Shown here: piece after piece, positions 31,617-41,082 of the stretch
Numbering within the stretch: position 1 is the first letter of the stretch
Layout: the number at the start of each line of letters is the position of its first letter
Assembly: GCF_000019225.1 (NCBI RefSeq)
Contig: NC_010995.1
Span: 1,806,501-1,870,500, forward strand
Direction of reading: 5' to 3'
From: Cellvibrio japonicus Ueda107
GTDB lineage: Bacteria > Pseudomonadota > Gammaproteobacteria > Pseudomonadales > Cellvibrionaceae
Length of the DNA stretch: 64,000 bases
Program-made: the position numbers and the translations under genes
The notes under the pieces: generated by a model
What the model saw: the letters and a program-made list of their open reading frames with translations, nothing else
Told to the model about the DNA's origin: nothing
Databases searched by the model: none

Positions 31617-32897
31617 TCAGTTGTTTTGGTTGACGGGATAGCTGAGTGAACCGACAAGGGGCAGGGCACCATAGCGGCCAGATAAGTAGGCAAGCTCTAG
31701 GTTTTCCCTCCCCTTTCTGGGGCTGAAATCCGTCAGGGAATACAGGTTGCTGGCCTGAGATTTATCTTTTTCGCAAAACCAGATTTGATCGCGTCGAAAA
31801 ACGTCCTGGTTGAGAATTGAGGTCTCATGGGTGGTGAAAATTAGTTGTGCGTTATGGGGATTGGTTGTTTCGTTGTGGAATAACTGAACCAGAAACTGCA
31901 CCAGCTTGGGGTGCAGGTTGTCGTGTAGTTCGTCAATAAACAGGATATAACCATTTTTCAACACATCCAACCAAGGCCCGGCAAAGCCAAAAAAGCGCTG
32001 AGTACCATCGGATTCATCCTCCAGATCAAAAGGGATCAATGCGCCATCATTTGTTTGATGCAGGGTTTTGACTTCGAGAACTTTCTCGCCTTTCATTGCT
32101 TTCGTGATCTGATCTTTGATGAGCTCGGGCATGTCTGACGGCAGCTCGTTTGGATCAAAAGGCTTGGTTTCGACATGAATATCGGCAATGCCCAGGTCAG
32201 CCGCCTTGAGAAAATCCAGGATGCGGCTCTTATCGTCGCTGGTACAACGCAATGCACTGAACTCTACACCCCAACCACCGACCTGGCCGGTTTTCAGGGT
32301 GTTTTTGAACCAGTCATAGAGGGGTTGTAGTTGCTGGCTATTGAGTTGCACAGCCGTAGACAAAAATAACGCGTTATCCCGTGTAGACTTTTGCCACAGT
32401 TGTTTAGTGCCCGTCAGGTGACTGCCAAATTCCCAGTCGTACTCGTTCCTTGTCTCATTCCATGCTCGACTGAACCAACGTTGAGGCCGCTTATTAGGGT
32501 AGGCAATCAGCCATTCTTCATAGACTTGTTGTTGGGTCGCTGTAAAACCGTATTGGTAGCGAACGCCCGCTGCAATAAACAGAATTTCGAGTTCGCTAGG
32601 CCGGTGTTGCAGGCCGTTATCCAGCCGGAAGGCATTGACAGGCAAGGCATCTCCATGCTGTTTATTGGCAGAGTGCAACACAATGTCTTTCATGGTGCGC
32701 ACAGCGAGCAACAGATTGGTTTTCCCGCCCGCATTTGGCCCATAGATGGCCGTTGATTTGAGCAAATCCAATGCGTGGTCTGCCTCAACCCTGAAGGTGT
32801 TGGTATCACTGAGTTCTTGCCCGTTGGCTTTAGTCAGGCTCAGCGTTTGTCGCTCTTTGAATGATCGGAAATTGGCGACGCTAAATTCGATCAGCAT
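31617..32897 (-). CDS. rloA: AAA15-type ATPase (RloA-like)
   Basis: A 426-residue SMC/ABC-like ATPase. MLIEFSVANFRSFKERQTLSL is the characteristic first strand; Walker A is IYGPNAGGKTNLL near residue 60. The C-terminus holds NGYILFIDELHDNLHPKLVQFLVQLFH (Walker B) and QLIFTTHETSILNQDVFRRDQIWF (switch His). The start at 32897 was chosen for its GGGAG ribosome site and because upstream codons look non-coding. It is first in the operon with rloB and divergent from jetA. The likely role is sensor and activator of RloB. Confidence 0.88.
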   Translation of the reverse strand: MLIEFSVANFRSFKERQTLSLTKANGQELSDTNTFRVEADHALDLLKSTAIYGPNAGGKTNLLLAVRTMKDIVLHSANKQHGDALPVNAFRLDNGLQHRPSELEILFIAAGVRYQYGFTATQQQVYEEWLIAYPNKRPQRWFSRAWNETRNEYDWEFGSHLTGTKQLWQKSTRDNALFLSTAVQLNSQQLQPLYDWFKNTLKTGQVGGWGVEFSALRCTSDDKSRILDFLKAADLGIADIHVETKPFDPNELPSDMPELIKDQITKAMKGEKVLEVKTLHQTNDGALIPFDLEDESDGTQRFFGFAGPWLDVLKNGYILFIDELHDNLHPKLVQFLVQLFHNETTNPHNAQLIFTTHETSILNQDVFRRDQIWFCEKDKSQASNLYSLTDFSPRKGRENLELAYLSGRYGALPLVGSLSYPVNQNN

Positions 32898-33197
32898 TAT
32901 ATGGCTCCCCAATAGGTGGCATCTGGGCAGGAATGTAGCACAAAAAAGCCATGTATGCATTTTAAGGAGATTTTTTGGTAAAAAATGGCAAAATATTCCT
33001 ATAAATTTTATTTTGTTTGCTTTTGAGGCCGGGTTTGCCCGACTGCTGCTCATTCCATTATGGGTAAGTCGGCAATAATACGAGAGGACGCTTTTCAAGG
33101 ATTAATCGTTTGACAGGGCTGCCACGCTTACGCATGATCGTCGACATTACCCGGCAATTTGCTTGCCTTCATTCTATTTATAAAATCCCTGAACACC
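32898..33197. promoter_or_regulatory. Divergent rloA / jetA intergenic region
   Basis: 300 bp between two divergent defence operons. It is expected to contain both promoters. It is AT-rich near 32980-33020, with no clear operator or small gene. Confidence 0.3.
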
Positions 33198-34697
33198 ATG
33201 GATGCGTCTGCCCTCGATAAATCCCACCGCTATATTGCCTTTCGTCACCAGAACCCGGCCTGGCAGTTGCTGGCATCCCGCCGTGCGCCGCTGGTGTTGG
33301 GGTGTTTGCAAAGCCTGTTTGATATCGCCAGTGACGGTATTGCCGTTGAGGATGCCCTGCAAACCCTGGCGCAGATGCTGGTGACTTATGCCAGTCAGGA
33401 GGAGTACGGCATAGAACCGGACAATACCCAGTTGCAAGCCGGGCGGGAGCTGCGGGAGTGGATCAAGCGGGGGCTGGTGATAGAGCGGGAGAACCGGCTG
33501 TACGCTACCGATGCGCTGCAAACCGCCATCGGTTTTGTGGAGTCGCTGGACAGCCGGATTATGACCTCGACCGCTTCGCGCCTGTCGGTGGTGCAGCGGG
33601 AAATCGAAAACCTGGAGGTGGCCCTCAATCCCAACCCCGCCAGCCGCATGGCCAGCCTGCGCCGCCGTATTCAGGCGTTGGAGCGTGAGTTGGCCGAGGC
33701 TGAGGCGGGCAAGGTGCCGGTATTGGACGAGGCGCAGGCCGTTGAAGGCATTCGTGAGGTGTTCAATCTGGCCACGGGTCTGCGGGCGGATTTTCGCCGG
33801 GTGGAGGATTCCTGGCGCGAGGCGGATCGGGAGCTGCGCCAGTCGATTATCAGCGAGCAGTACCATCGCGGCGAAATTGTTGACCGTTTACTGCAAGGCC
33901 ACGAGAACTTGTTGAATACGCCGGAAGGGCGTGTGTTCGAGGGTTTCCAGCAGCAGTTGCAGCAACGCGTCGAGCTGGATCATATGAAGGAACGGCTGCG
34001 CACAATTCTGCGTCATCCTGCCGCCAACGAGGCCTTGAACCGCAACCAGCGGCGGGATTTGCAATGGCTGGTGATGCGTCTGGTCAAGGAATCCCAGGCG
34101 GTGTTTCAGGCCAGAGCGCGCAGTGAGCGGGATGTGAAAGGTTTTTTGAAAACCGGGCTGGCGGCCGAGCATCACCGGGTAGGCAACCTGCTGTCCGAGA
34201 TTATGAACGTCGCCCTCAGCCTGGATTGGCAGCGGCAATCGGTACGGCGCATGCCCACACCTCTACCGCCCGTCGGAATAGCGTTATCCGGTTTGCCGTT
34301 GATCGAGCGCCTGCGTTTTAAATCCCTGGATGAGGATGCGGCGGGTGAGCTTGATCTGAATACGGTGAATGCCGACCTTGACCAGATTGATGACGACTTC
34401 TGGGCTGCCTTTGATGGCCTGGATCGGCAGGCGCTGATCCAGGATACCCTCGCAACCTTGGCCAAGGCAGGTAAACCCATGACCATTGCGGAGCTGGCCA
34501 GTGCTCTGCCGCCAGTGCAGGATCTGGAAACCCTGGCGCTGTGGCTGGGCATGGCGCGAGAGGCTGGCATAGCCGTGGAAGACGGCGAGCCGGAAGTCTT
34601 TGAGCTGCTGGATGAGCAGGCACAGCGCTGGCGTTTTCGCGTACCCCGCACCGGGTTGAGCCACGAGGCCCTGTGCGCCATTGAGTGGGAGTTGTGA
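33198..34697 (+). CDS. jetA: Wadjet JetA (DUF3375)
   Basis: The 499-residue JetA is the MukF/kleisin-like subunit of the Wadjet plasmid-defence complex. The start HRYIAFRHQNPAWQLLASRRAPLVLGCLQSLF and the long helical middle (VQREIENLEVALNPNPASRMASLRRRIQALERELAEAEAGKV) are typical of DUF3375. The ATG at 33198 gives the family N-terminus, although its ribosome site is weak. jetB follows after 2 bp. In known systems JetABC form an SMC-like motor that extrudes loops on circular plasmids. Confidence 0.9.
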   Translation: MDASALDKSHRYIAFRHQNPAWQLLASRRAPLVLGCLQSLFDIASDGIAVEDALQTLAQMLVTYASQEEYGIEPDNTQLQAGRELREWIKRGLVIERENRLYATDALQTAIGFVESLDSRIMTSTASRLSVVQREIENLEVALNPNPASRMASLRRRIQALERELAEAEAGKVPVLDEAQAVEGIREVFNLATGLRADFRRVEDSWREADRELRQSIISEQYHRGEIVDRLLQGHENLLNTPEGRVFEGFQQQLQQRVELDHMKERLRTILRHPAANEALNRNQRRDLQWLVMRLVKESQAVFQARARSERDVKGFLKTGLAAEHHRVGNLLSEIMNVALSLDWQRQSVRRMPTPLPPVGIALSGLPLIERLRFKSLDEDAAGELDLNTVNADLDQIDDDFWAAFDGLDRQALIQDTLATLAKAGKPMTIAELASALPPVQDLETLALWLGMAREAGIAVEDGEPEVFELLDEQAQRWRFRVPRTGLSHEALCAIEWEL

Positions 34698-34699
34698 CC

Positions 34700-35461
34700 A
34701 TGGCAGGTATTTTTGACCACATAACAGGCCAACCGGGTGCGCCGAATGCCGCCGAAGATGCGCCGATAACCGATGTCGGAGATCATGCCCCGCCAACGGA
34801 AACCTCGCCGCTGAGCGACGTCTCGCGCACCCACAAACGCCTGCGTGACGCCGCGCAGGAACTGCTCAAATACGGCCTGCTGGAAGAAGCGCAAAAACCC
34901 AATCTGTATCGCATTGTCACGACCCATGTCGAAGAGGTATCCACCATCCTAGAGCCACTGGACCTGGCGCTGGGGCTGGACGAGGTGCGCGGCCTGGTGT
35001 ACCTGCGTGTACGTCAGGATGAGGCAGCGGAGCAGGATGACGACTGGGCACACCCCCTGGTGCGACGCCAGCGGCTGAACCTGGAACAGTCGTTACTGGT
35101 GGCGATTCTGCGCCAGCACTTTATCGCCTATGAGCAGGAGTCAGGCACCGGCGCCGGTGAAGCGCTGATTGCGGTGGATGAGCTGATTCCCCAATTGCAG
35201 GTGTACCTGGGCGATCTGGGCAGTGACGCGCGGGAGCGCACCCGGGTCATTCAGTTGCTGGATCAACTCAAAGGCCACGGGCTGGTGTCAAGCCTGGACG
35301 CCCACGAGCGGGTGACCATCCGGCCGATTATTGCGCACCTGGCCAACCCGGAAAGCCTGCAAGCCTTGTTGGCCTGGCTGCGCGAGCAAGCGGCACCATC
35401 GTCTGACGCCGCTGATGGTAAGGCGGCTGGCGAAGAAGACAATGAGGATAATGCCGAATGA
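34700..35461 (+). CDS. jetB: Wadjet JetB (DUF4194)
   Basis: A 253-residue DUF4194 protein, the MukE-like partner. Signature stretches are RDAAQELLKYGLLEEAQKPNLYRIVTTHVEEVSTILEPLDLALGLDEVRGLVYL, with conserved RRQRLNLEQSLLVAILRQHFIAYE after it. The C-terminus ends in an acidic tail. It overlaps jetC by 4 bp (ATGA), so the operon is translationally coupled. Confidence 0.9.
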   Translation: MAGIFDHITGQPGAPNAAEDAPITDVGDHAPPTETSPLSDVSRTHKRLRDAAQELLKYGLLEEAQKPNLYRIVTTHVEEVSTILEPLDLALGLDEVRGLVYLRVRQDEAAEQDDDWAHPLVRRQRLNLEQSLLVAILRQHFIAYEQESGTGAGEALIAVDELIPQLQVYLGDLGSDARERTRVIQLLDQLKGHGLVSSLDAHERVTIRPIIAHLANPESLQALLAWLREQAAPSSDAADGKAAGEEDNEDNAE

Positions 35462-38400
35462 ATCAGGCAACGCTTTGGGTGGACAACGACACCTACATCC
35501 TACGCCAGATGGACGTGTTCAACTGGGGCGGTTTTGATGGCCTCCATCAGGCGGCCATCGACCCGGCAGGCACGGCCATTATCGGCCCCACCGGCAGCGG
35601 CAAAACCACCCTGGTGGACGCACTGATGACCCTGCTCTGTGCCAACCCGCGCTACAACCTGGCCTCCACCGGCGGCCATGAAAGCGACCGCGATCTGGTG
35701 TCCTATGTGCGCGGCGTGTCCGGCCCCGGTGACGGCGGGCCGGATCAATCCCATATCGCCCGGCCCGGTAAAACGGTCACGGCCATTGCCGCCACCTTCC
35801 ACAATGGCGAAAAGCAGGTGCGTTTGGGCTGCCTGTTATGGTTTGAAGGCACCAGTTCGGTCGCGTCGGATCTGAAAAAACTCTGGCTGTTCAGCAGCTC
35901 GCCCGAACAGACACTGGAACACTGGTTGACTGTGCATCACGAGGGCGGCATGCGCGCCCTGCGTGCTATGGAAAAAACCGACACAGGCATCTGGACTTTC
36001 CCCAGTAAAAAATCCTACCTGGCGCGCCTGCGGGATTATTTTGATGTGGGTGAAAACGCGTTTACCCTGCTTAATCGGGCGGCAGGTTTAAAACAGCTCA
36101 ACAGCATTGATGAGATTTTCCGTGAACTGGTGCTGGATGACCATGCGGCCTTTGATCGGGCGGCTGAAGTGGTCAAGGGTTTTGATGACCTGAAAGACAT
36201 TCACGAAGAGCTGGAAATTGCCCGCCGCCAGCAACGCAGCCTGATACCGGTAGCCGAAACCTGGGAGGCTTATCAAAAGAGTGAGCGGCAACTGGCCGAA
36301 CAGGAAACCCTGAAAAAAATCCTGCCCGTCTGGTTTGCCGAACAGGCCCATGGCTTGTGGCGACAGGAAGCCGAGCGCTTGCAGGCCGAGCAGCAAAGCG
36401 CACAGCAGGCCGAAGCGGCACTGGCCGATGAACGCCAGCGGCAGAAAAAAACGGTGGACGGTTTACGTCAGGCTTATCTTCAGGTGGGTGGTGCCAGTGT
36501 CGAAGATATGCAAGAGCGTATCGCCGAATGGCGCAATACCCGCGCCCGGCGGGAAAGCCATGCTGCCCAGTACCGGCAGTTAGTCAATACCTTGAAGCTC
36601 CCTGATACCCTCAGCGCTCAGGCATTAAAGGCGAATCAACAGGAAGCGCAAAGCCGCAGCGAACAGTTGAAAAGCGACCTGGCCAGTGCCCAGGAAAACG
36701 CCTATGCAAAAGGTGTGGCAGAAAAAGCTGTGAAAGATGCCTTAGCTCAGTGGCAGCAGGAATATCAGGAAGCGAAAAACAGCCCCAACTCCAATCTGGA
36801 ACCCAAATTCCAGCAGTTTCGCACTGCGCTGGCGCACCAACTCGGGTTAACCGAAGATGCCTTGCCCTTCGTGGCCGAACTGGTACAAGTCAAAGAACAC
36901 GAACGCGCCTGGCGCGGCGCAATTGAACGGGCCATCGGCAGTGACCGACTGCGCATTTTAGTGCCGCCTGAGCAAATAGAAGATGCCCTGCGTTGGGTCA
37001 ACCAGCGCCATAACCATCTGCATGTGCGCTTACTGGAAGTCAAACAGCCGGAGAAGCAACCGCGCTTTTTTGAAGACGGCTACACCCGCAAACTGGACTA
37101 CAAAGACCATCCTTATCGCGAAGCGGTCAAAGACCTGCTCGCCGGTCAGGACCGCCACTGCGTCAACAGTCCGGAGCAACTGCGTACCACGCCGCATGCC
37201 ATGACGGTTGAAGGCACCATGTCGGGCAAAACACGCTTTTTTGACAAGCAGGATCAAAAACGCATTGACGAAGACTGGCTCACCGGCTTTGACAACCGCG
37301 ATCGCCTGGCGGTATTACAAGAGCGCATAGCGGCCGCCCGCACAGAACTGCGTGACGCCTCCGCCCAAGTTGAAGCTGCCCGCGCCCGAGAGTCCGAGCT
37401 GAGTGCACAACAGCGGCTCTTGCAGGCATTGCTGGCGCTGAATTTTGACGACATCAATGTTCCCGAGGCCGACCAGAAATTGCAGGATCTGGAAGCGCGC
37501 CTGGTACAACTGAATGCTCCGGATTCCGATATAGCTGCCGCGAAAAAAAACATGCAGTTGGCGGAAGAGCAGTTGGAGGTTCTGGATCAGCAGTACCGTG
37601 AGGCAGGCGTCGCCGTGTCCACTATTGAACGCGATTTCAAGCAGGCCAGCACCCAACAACAAAAAGCCTGGCAGCGCGCGCAAGTTGGTTTGACCGATGC
37701 TGATCGAATCCTGGCAACAGCTCACTTTCCGGCCATCAGCGCACCGCAACTGGGTGATTTGTACGATCTGGAAAAACAACAGCAGGACAGCCTGCAACAA
37801 AGCATTGACACGCTCAAAGAAAAACTCAGGAAGCTGGAATCCGAGCTGGTCAAAAAAATGTCCGACGCCAAAAAAGAAGACCGGGGTGCTCTGTCGGAAG
37901 TCGGGCGGGAACTGGAAGACGTGCCCCAATACTTGGCGCGCTTACAGGTACTGACCGAAGAAGCACTGCCGGAAAAACTCCGGCAGTTTCTTGAGTACCT
38001 GAATAAATCCTCCGATGAAAGCGTCACCCAACTGCTCAGCTATGTGGATAACGAAGTGGCGATCATCGAAGAGCGTATCGAGGATCTGAACAACACCCTG
38101 CGGCGAGTGGATTTTCAACCTGGCCGTTACCTGCGTCTGGTATCCGGCCGAGTGGTGCATGAAAGCCTGCGCAGTCTGCAAAAAGCCCAACGGCACCTGG
38201 CCTCGGCCCGCTTCAATGACGATGCCGGTGAGAGCCATTACAAGGCATTGCAATATCTGGTAGCGCTGCTCAGAGACGCTTGCGAGCGCAACCGTACCCA
38301 GGGTGCCAAAGCCCTGCTGGACCCGCGCTTCCGGCTGGAGTTCAAGGTGTCGGTGATCGACCGGGAATCCGGCAGTGTGATTGAAACACGCTCCGGTTCC

Positions 38401-38763
38401 CAGGGCGGCAGCGGCGGTGAAAAGGAAATCATCGCCTCCTATGTGCTGACCGCTTCATTAAGTTACGCCCTCTGCCCCGATGGCAGCAGTCGTCCATTGT
38501 TTGGCACCATTGTGCTGGACGAGGCATTTTCCCGCAGCTCCCATGCCGTGGCCGGGCGCATTATTGCCGCACTGCGGGAATTTGGTTTGCACGCGCTGTT
38601 TATTACCCCCAACAAGGAAATGCGTTTATTGCGCAGCCACACCCGTTCGGCCATCGTGGTGCACCGGCGGGGTCTGTCCTCCACCTTAACATCCCTGAGC
38701 TGGGAAGCCCTTGACGAATTCCATCAGCAACGCAGCAAAAACCAACATGAAGTCGCCCGCTGA
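35458..38763 (+). CDS. jetC: Wadjet JetC SMC-like ATPase
   Basis: A 1101-residue SMC/MukB-like ATPase. Walker A GPTGSGKTT lies at 43-51, followed by LVDALMTLLCANPRYNLA. Long coiled coils flank a hinge region near the middle. The C-terminal head has the ABC signature-like SQGGSGGEKEIIASYVLTASL, Walker B GTIVLDEAFSRSSHAVAG, and HALFITPNKEM. It provides the ATP-driven loop extrusion of the complex. It appears intact and overlaps jetD by 17 bp. Confidence 0.93.
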   Translation: MNQATLWVDNDTYILRQMDVFNWGGFDGLHQAAIDPAGTAIIGPTGSGKTTLVDALMTLLCANPRYNLASTGGHESDRDLVSYVRGVSGPGDGGPDQSHIARPGKTVTAIAATFHNGEKQVRLGCLLWFEGTSSVASDLKKLWLFSSSPEQTLEHWLTVHHEGGMRALRAMEKTDTGIWTFPSKKSYLARLRDYFDVGENAFTLLNRAAGLKQLNSIDEIFRELVLDDHAAFDRAAEVVKGFDDLKDIHEELEIARRQQRSLIPVAETWEAYQKSERQLAEQETLKKILPVWFAEQAHGLWRQEAERLQAEQQSAQQAEAALADERQRQKKTVDGLRQAYLQVGGASVEDMQERIAEWRNTRARRESHAAQYRQLVNTLKLPDTLSAQALKANQQEAQSRSEQLKSDLASAQENAYAKGVAEKAVKDALAQWQQEYQEAKNSPNSNLEPKFQQFRTALAHQLGLTEDALPFVAELVQVKEHERAWRGAIERAIGSDRLRILVPPEQIEDALRWVNQRHNHLHVRLLEVKQPEKQPRFFEDGYTRKLDYKDHPYREAVKDLLAGQDRHCVNSPEQLRTTPHAMTVEGTMSGKTRFFDKQDQKRIDEDWLTGFDNRDRLAVLQERIAAARTELRDASAQVEAARARESELSAQQRLLQALLALNFDDINVPEADQKLQDLEARLVQLNAPDSDIAAAKKNMQLAEEQLEVLDQQYREAGVAVSTIERDFKQASTQQQKAWQRAQVGLTDADRILATAHFPAISAPQLGDLYDLEKQQQDSLQQSIDTLKEKLRKLESELVKKMSDAKKEDRGALSEVGRELEDVPQYLARLQVLTEEALPEKLRQFLEYLNKSSDESVTQLLSYVDNEVAIIEERIEDLNNTLRRVDFQPGRYLRLVSGRVVHESLRSLQKAQRHLASARFNDDAGESHYKALQYLVALLRDACERNRTQGAKALLDPRFRLEFKVSVIDRESGSVIETRSGSQGGSGGEKEIIASYVLTASLSYALCPDGSSRPLFGTIVLDEAFSRSSHAVAGRIIAALREFGLHALFITPNKEMRLLRSHTRSAIVVHRRGLSSTLTSLSWEALDEFHQQRSKNQHEVAR

Positions 38764-39892
38764 CCTCAGTCAACGCCTGGCGCGGCAATGGCATAACAAT
38801 GTTCTGCGGGAAGCGCGATTACTGTCACCGTCTGCCTGGCCGTTGGTATTGTCTATTGGTAGACCAACGGCCAGCGTATTTGCCGAAGCGACCGGTTTGG
38901 TACACCAGCATGTGCAAGCCTGGCAGCACGTCAGTGTGGGTGAGGTGCAATGGGAAAGCGTTAGCTATCGCGCTGGCGCAGACGCTGTGCGTATTCCCGT
39001 GCGCTGGTGCCTGCGATCCCCTTCGGAATGGATCGCGGCCGCTGCCGACGCCCTTGTTACAGAAGAGTATGCTCAACTTGAACAATTGATTGAGCAGGTG
39101 GATAAAACCTTTCACCGCCAGCTGGTTCGGCAGCGGGCGCTGTGGCTGAAAAAAAGCCCCGAAGCCGTTATCCAAACTGCCCGGCTGGCTTCACGACTAT
39201 CACCGGGTTGTGCCGAAGGAAAACCTTTACGGTTGTTATCCGGTCACGGTGTCGACACCAAATGGATTGAACGCAACGGTGGCTTGCTAACCGCATTTTT
39301 GGACGAGCGCTATAAAGGCGCGGCCAGTGAGCAGGGTTTAATTACCTTTCTGGATGCCCTGGATGAAGGCGATCACTGGGTATTGGTAGCACCTTTGTCC
39401 GAAGGCTTGCTGCCCTTCAAGCGCCAGAAGGTCACCACCGCCGAGCTGGAAAAAACAGCCCTGCCTGGCTCACGCTTGCTGGTGGTGGAAAACGAACAAT
39501 GCCTGCACTTGCTGCCGAACTTGCCCGAGACAATCGCCATCCTCGGCGCCGGCCTGGACCTGCAATGGCTGTCCGCAAAACACCTGCAACAAAAAACCAT
39601 CGGCTACTGGGGCGATATGGATACCTGGGGCCTGCTGATGCTGGCCCGCGCGCGAGCTTATTGTCCACAGGTGATCCCCCTGCTGATGAATCAAGGGTTA
39701 TTTGATCGGTATGCAGAGGGAAGAACAGTGCAAGAGCCGGTCACCGCCCAACCGATGTCCCCCGATGGTTTGACTGCTGAGGAAGCCGATTTTTATCAAT
39801 ACCTGGTGCGCCAGCCGTGCGGGCGGTTCGAGCAGGAATTTTTGCCTGGCGAGGTGGTGGAAAAAGCGGTTGTGGGGTGGGCTAACCAGTAA
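38747..39892 (+). CDS. jetD: Wadjet JetD TOPRIM nuclease (DUF3322/DUF2220)
   Basis: The 381-residue JetD is the topoisomerase-VI-like nuclease that cuts the extruded plasmid. The N-terminal half (DUF3322) precedes a C-terminal DUF2220 TOPRIM fold: SRLLVVENEQCLHLLPNLPETIAILGAG carries the conserved Glu and IGYWGDMDTWGLLMLARAR the DxD-type acidic pair. The start at 38747 lies inside jetC, normal for these operons. With jetABC it completes a type I Wadjet set. Confidence 0.92.
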   Translation: MKSPADLSQRLARQWHNNVLREARLLSPSAWPLVLSIGRPTASVFAEATGLVHQHVQAWQHVSVGEVQWESVSYRAGADAVRIPVRWCLRSPSEWIAAAADALVTEEYAQLEQLIEQVDKTFHRQLVRQRALWLKKSPEAVIQTARLASRLSPGCAEGKPLRLLSGHGVDTKWIERNGGLLTAFLDERYKGAASEQGLITFLDALDEGDHWVLVAPLSEGLLPFKRQKVTTAELEKTALPGSRLLVVENEQCLHLLPNLPETIAILGAGLDLQWLSAKHLQQKTIGYWGDMDTWGLLMLARARAYCPQVIPLLMNQGLFDRYAEGRTVQEPVTAQPMSPDGLTAEEADFYQYLVRQPCGRFEQEFLPGEVVEKAVVGWANQ

Positions 39893-39978
39893 AACCAGCA
39901 GGAATATATCTGTCAGACACCGATAATTTCTACATTTTGTGAATCTAGGTGCTCATAAAACTTAAGAAGGAAGGGGCA

Positions 39979-41049
39979 ATGTCTGATATTACACAATCCT
40001 TGTTGCCCAAACTCCATCTTGCCAAGGACAGAGAGCAATACTGTCATGCATTTGAGCTGGACAGTCATCTGCTTGAGTCTCTATCTCGACGGCACATCCT
40101 CCTTCTTGATACTAGCGTCTGGATTCGATTGTCTGACCAACGGGATGAAATAGCCTCCCGTGTTGTAGATAAGCTGCTGAGACTCAAAGATGCTGAGAAG
40201 GTATTTTGTCCGTTAGCTCCATCTACAATTTGGGAGTTGCGCAAGCAGTCTGATGTATCTTTATTTCGAACGGCTGAGCTCATGGAAAATCTCAGTGAAA
40301 ACGTGACGTTTCGTTCGTTGGAGCAACTATTCGATCTGGAAGTAGATTCTTTTTTACATTATTTGCTCACTGGAAAATTCAAGCCGCTTTCTCTTGCTCA
40401 AAAATTTGGTCCCGTGATGAGTTATTTGGCACCCGGTTATAGATTGGATGGTAGCACCTCTGAGCTACCACATATCAACTCGCTCATACATTCGTCTATC
40501 AGGTCAATCAGACTGTCGACATTCGTAAGAATGCTTGGTGATAAATCCAGTCCATCATTTCCTGATAGATATGATATGGCATCCGTTTCCAAGCGACGCA
40601 GAGATCACGCTGGAAATTCAATTGACTTGGCTCGTCGTTTTGAGACAGAGATTATTGCAAAGAATATTGTCATCCCACTTTTCAATAAAAAACGTTTAGC
40701 GATGAATGTTAAGGATCAGCTTCGTATTGTTTCAAAACTTGATACTCTGCCTAAGAGCAGAAGGTATGGAAGTGCCATCGAACATATTTTACGATTCACG
40801 CCTGCCATTTCAGCTTCTGTTGAAGTTTTCACTATCAGTGGGTTGGATGTCACGCGTAAGAATTCACAGAACGATTTCTTTGATCGTGATTTACTGATTT
40901 ATGCCATTTCATACTCAGGAACGTTTGCTGCTATTGACAAATGGATAGCAAGTCTCGTGTCTTTATCCAAAAAAGGCTCTTACCCGGCTTTTTATGTATT
41001 TGCTAATAGCCTTGAAGCACTGGATCGTCAACTAGATCTTATCCATTAA
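39979..41049 (+). CDS. AT-rich PIN-like protein downstream of Wadjet
   Basis: A 356-residue protein that I cannot assign to a named family. It has PIN-like acidic positions in order: RHILLLDTSVWIRLSD, then PSTIWELRKQ, DFFDRDLLIYAISYS, and AIDKWIASL, so a metal-dependent RNase fold is plausible. The middle (~250 residues) is helical and basic. GGAAGGGG precedes the ATG. Its codons are visibly more AT-rich than the jet genes 90 bp upstream, a sign of separate acquisition. It could be a defence effector riding behind Wadjet, or an unrelated insertion. Confidence 0.6.
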   Translation: MSDITQSLLPKLHLAKDREQYCHAFELDSHLLESLSRRHILLLDTSVWIRLSDQRDEIASRVVDKLLRLKDAEKVFCPLAPSTIWELRKQSDVSLFRTAELMENLSENVTFRSLEQLFDLEVDSFLHYLLTGKFKPLSLAQKFGPVMSYLAPGYRLDGSTSELPHINSLIHSSIRSIRLSTFVRMLGDKSSPSFPDRYDMASVSKRRRDHAGNSIDLARRFETEIIAKNIVIPLFNKKRLAMNVKDQLRIVSKLDTLPKSRRYGSAIEHILRFTPAISASVEVFTISGLDVTRKNSQNDFFDRDLLIYAISYSGTFAAIDKWIASLVSLSKKGSYPAFYVFANSLEALDRQLDLIH

Positions 41050-41082
41050 TCACAACGATGAAGAAGGAGATTGATAAGGTAT

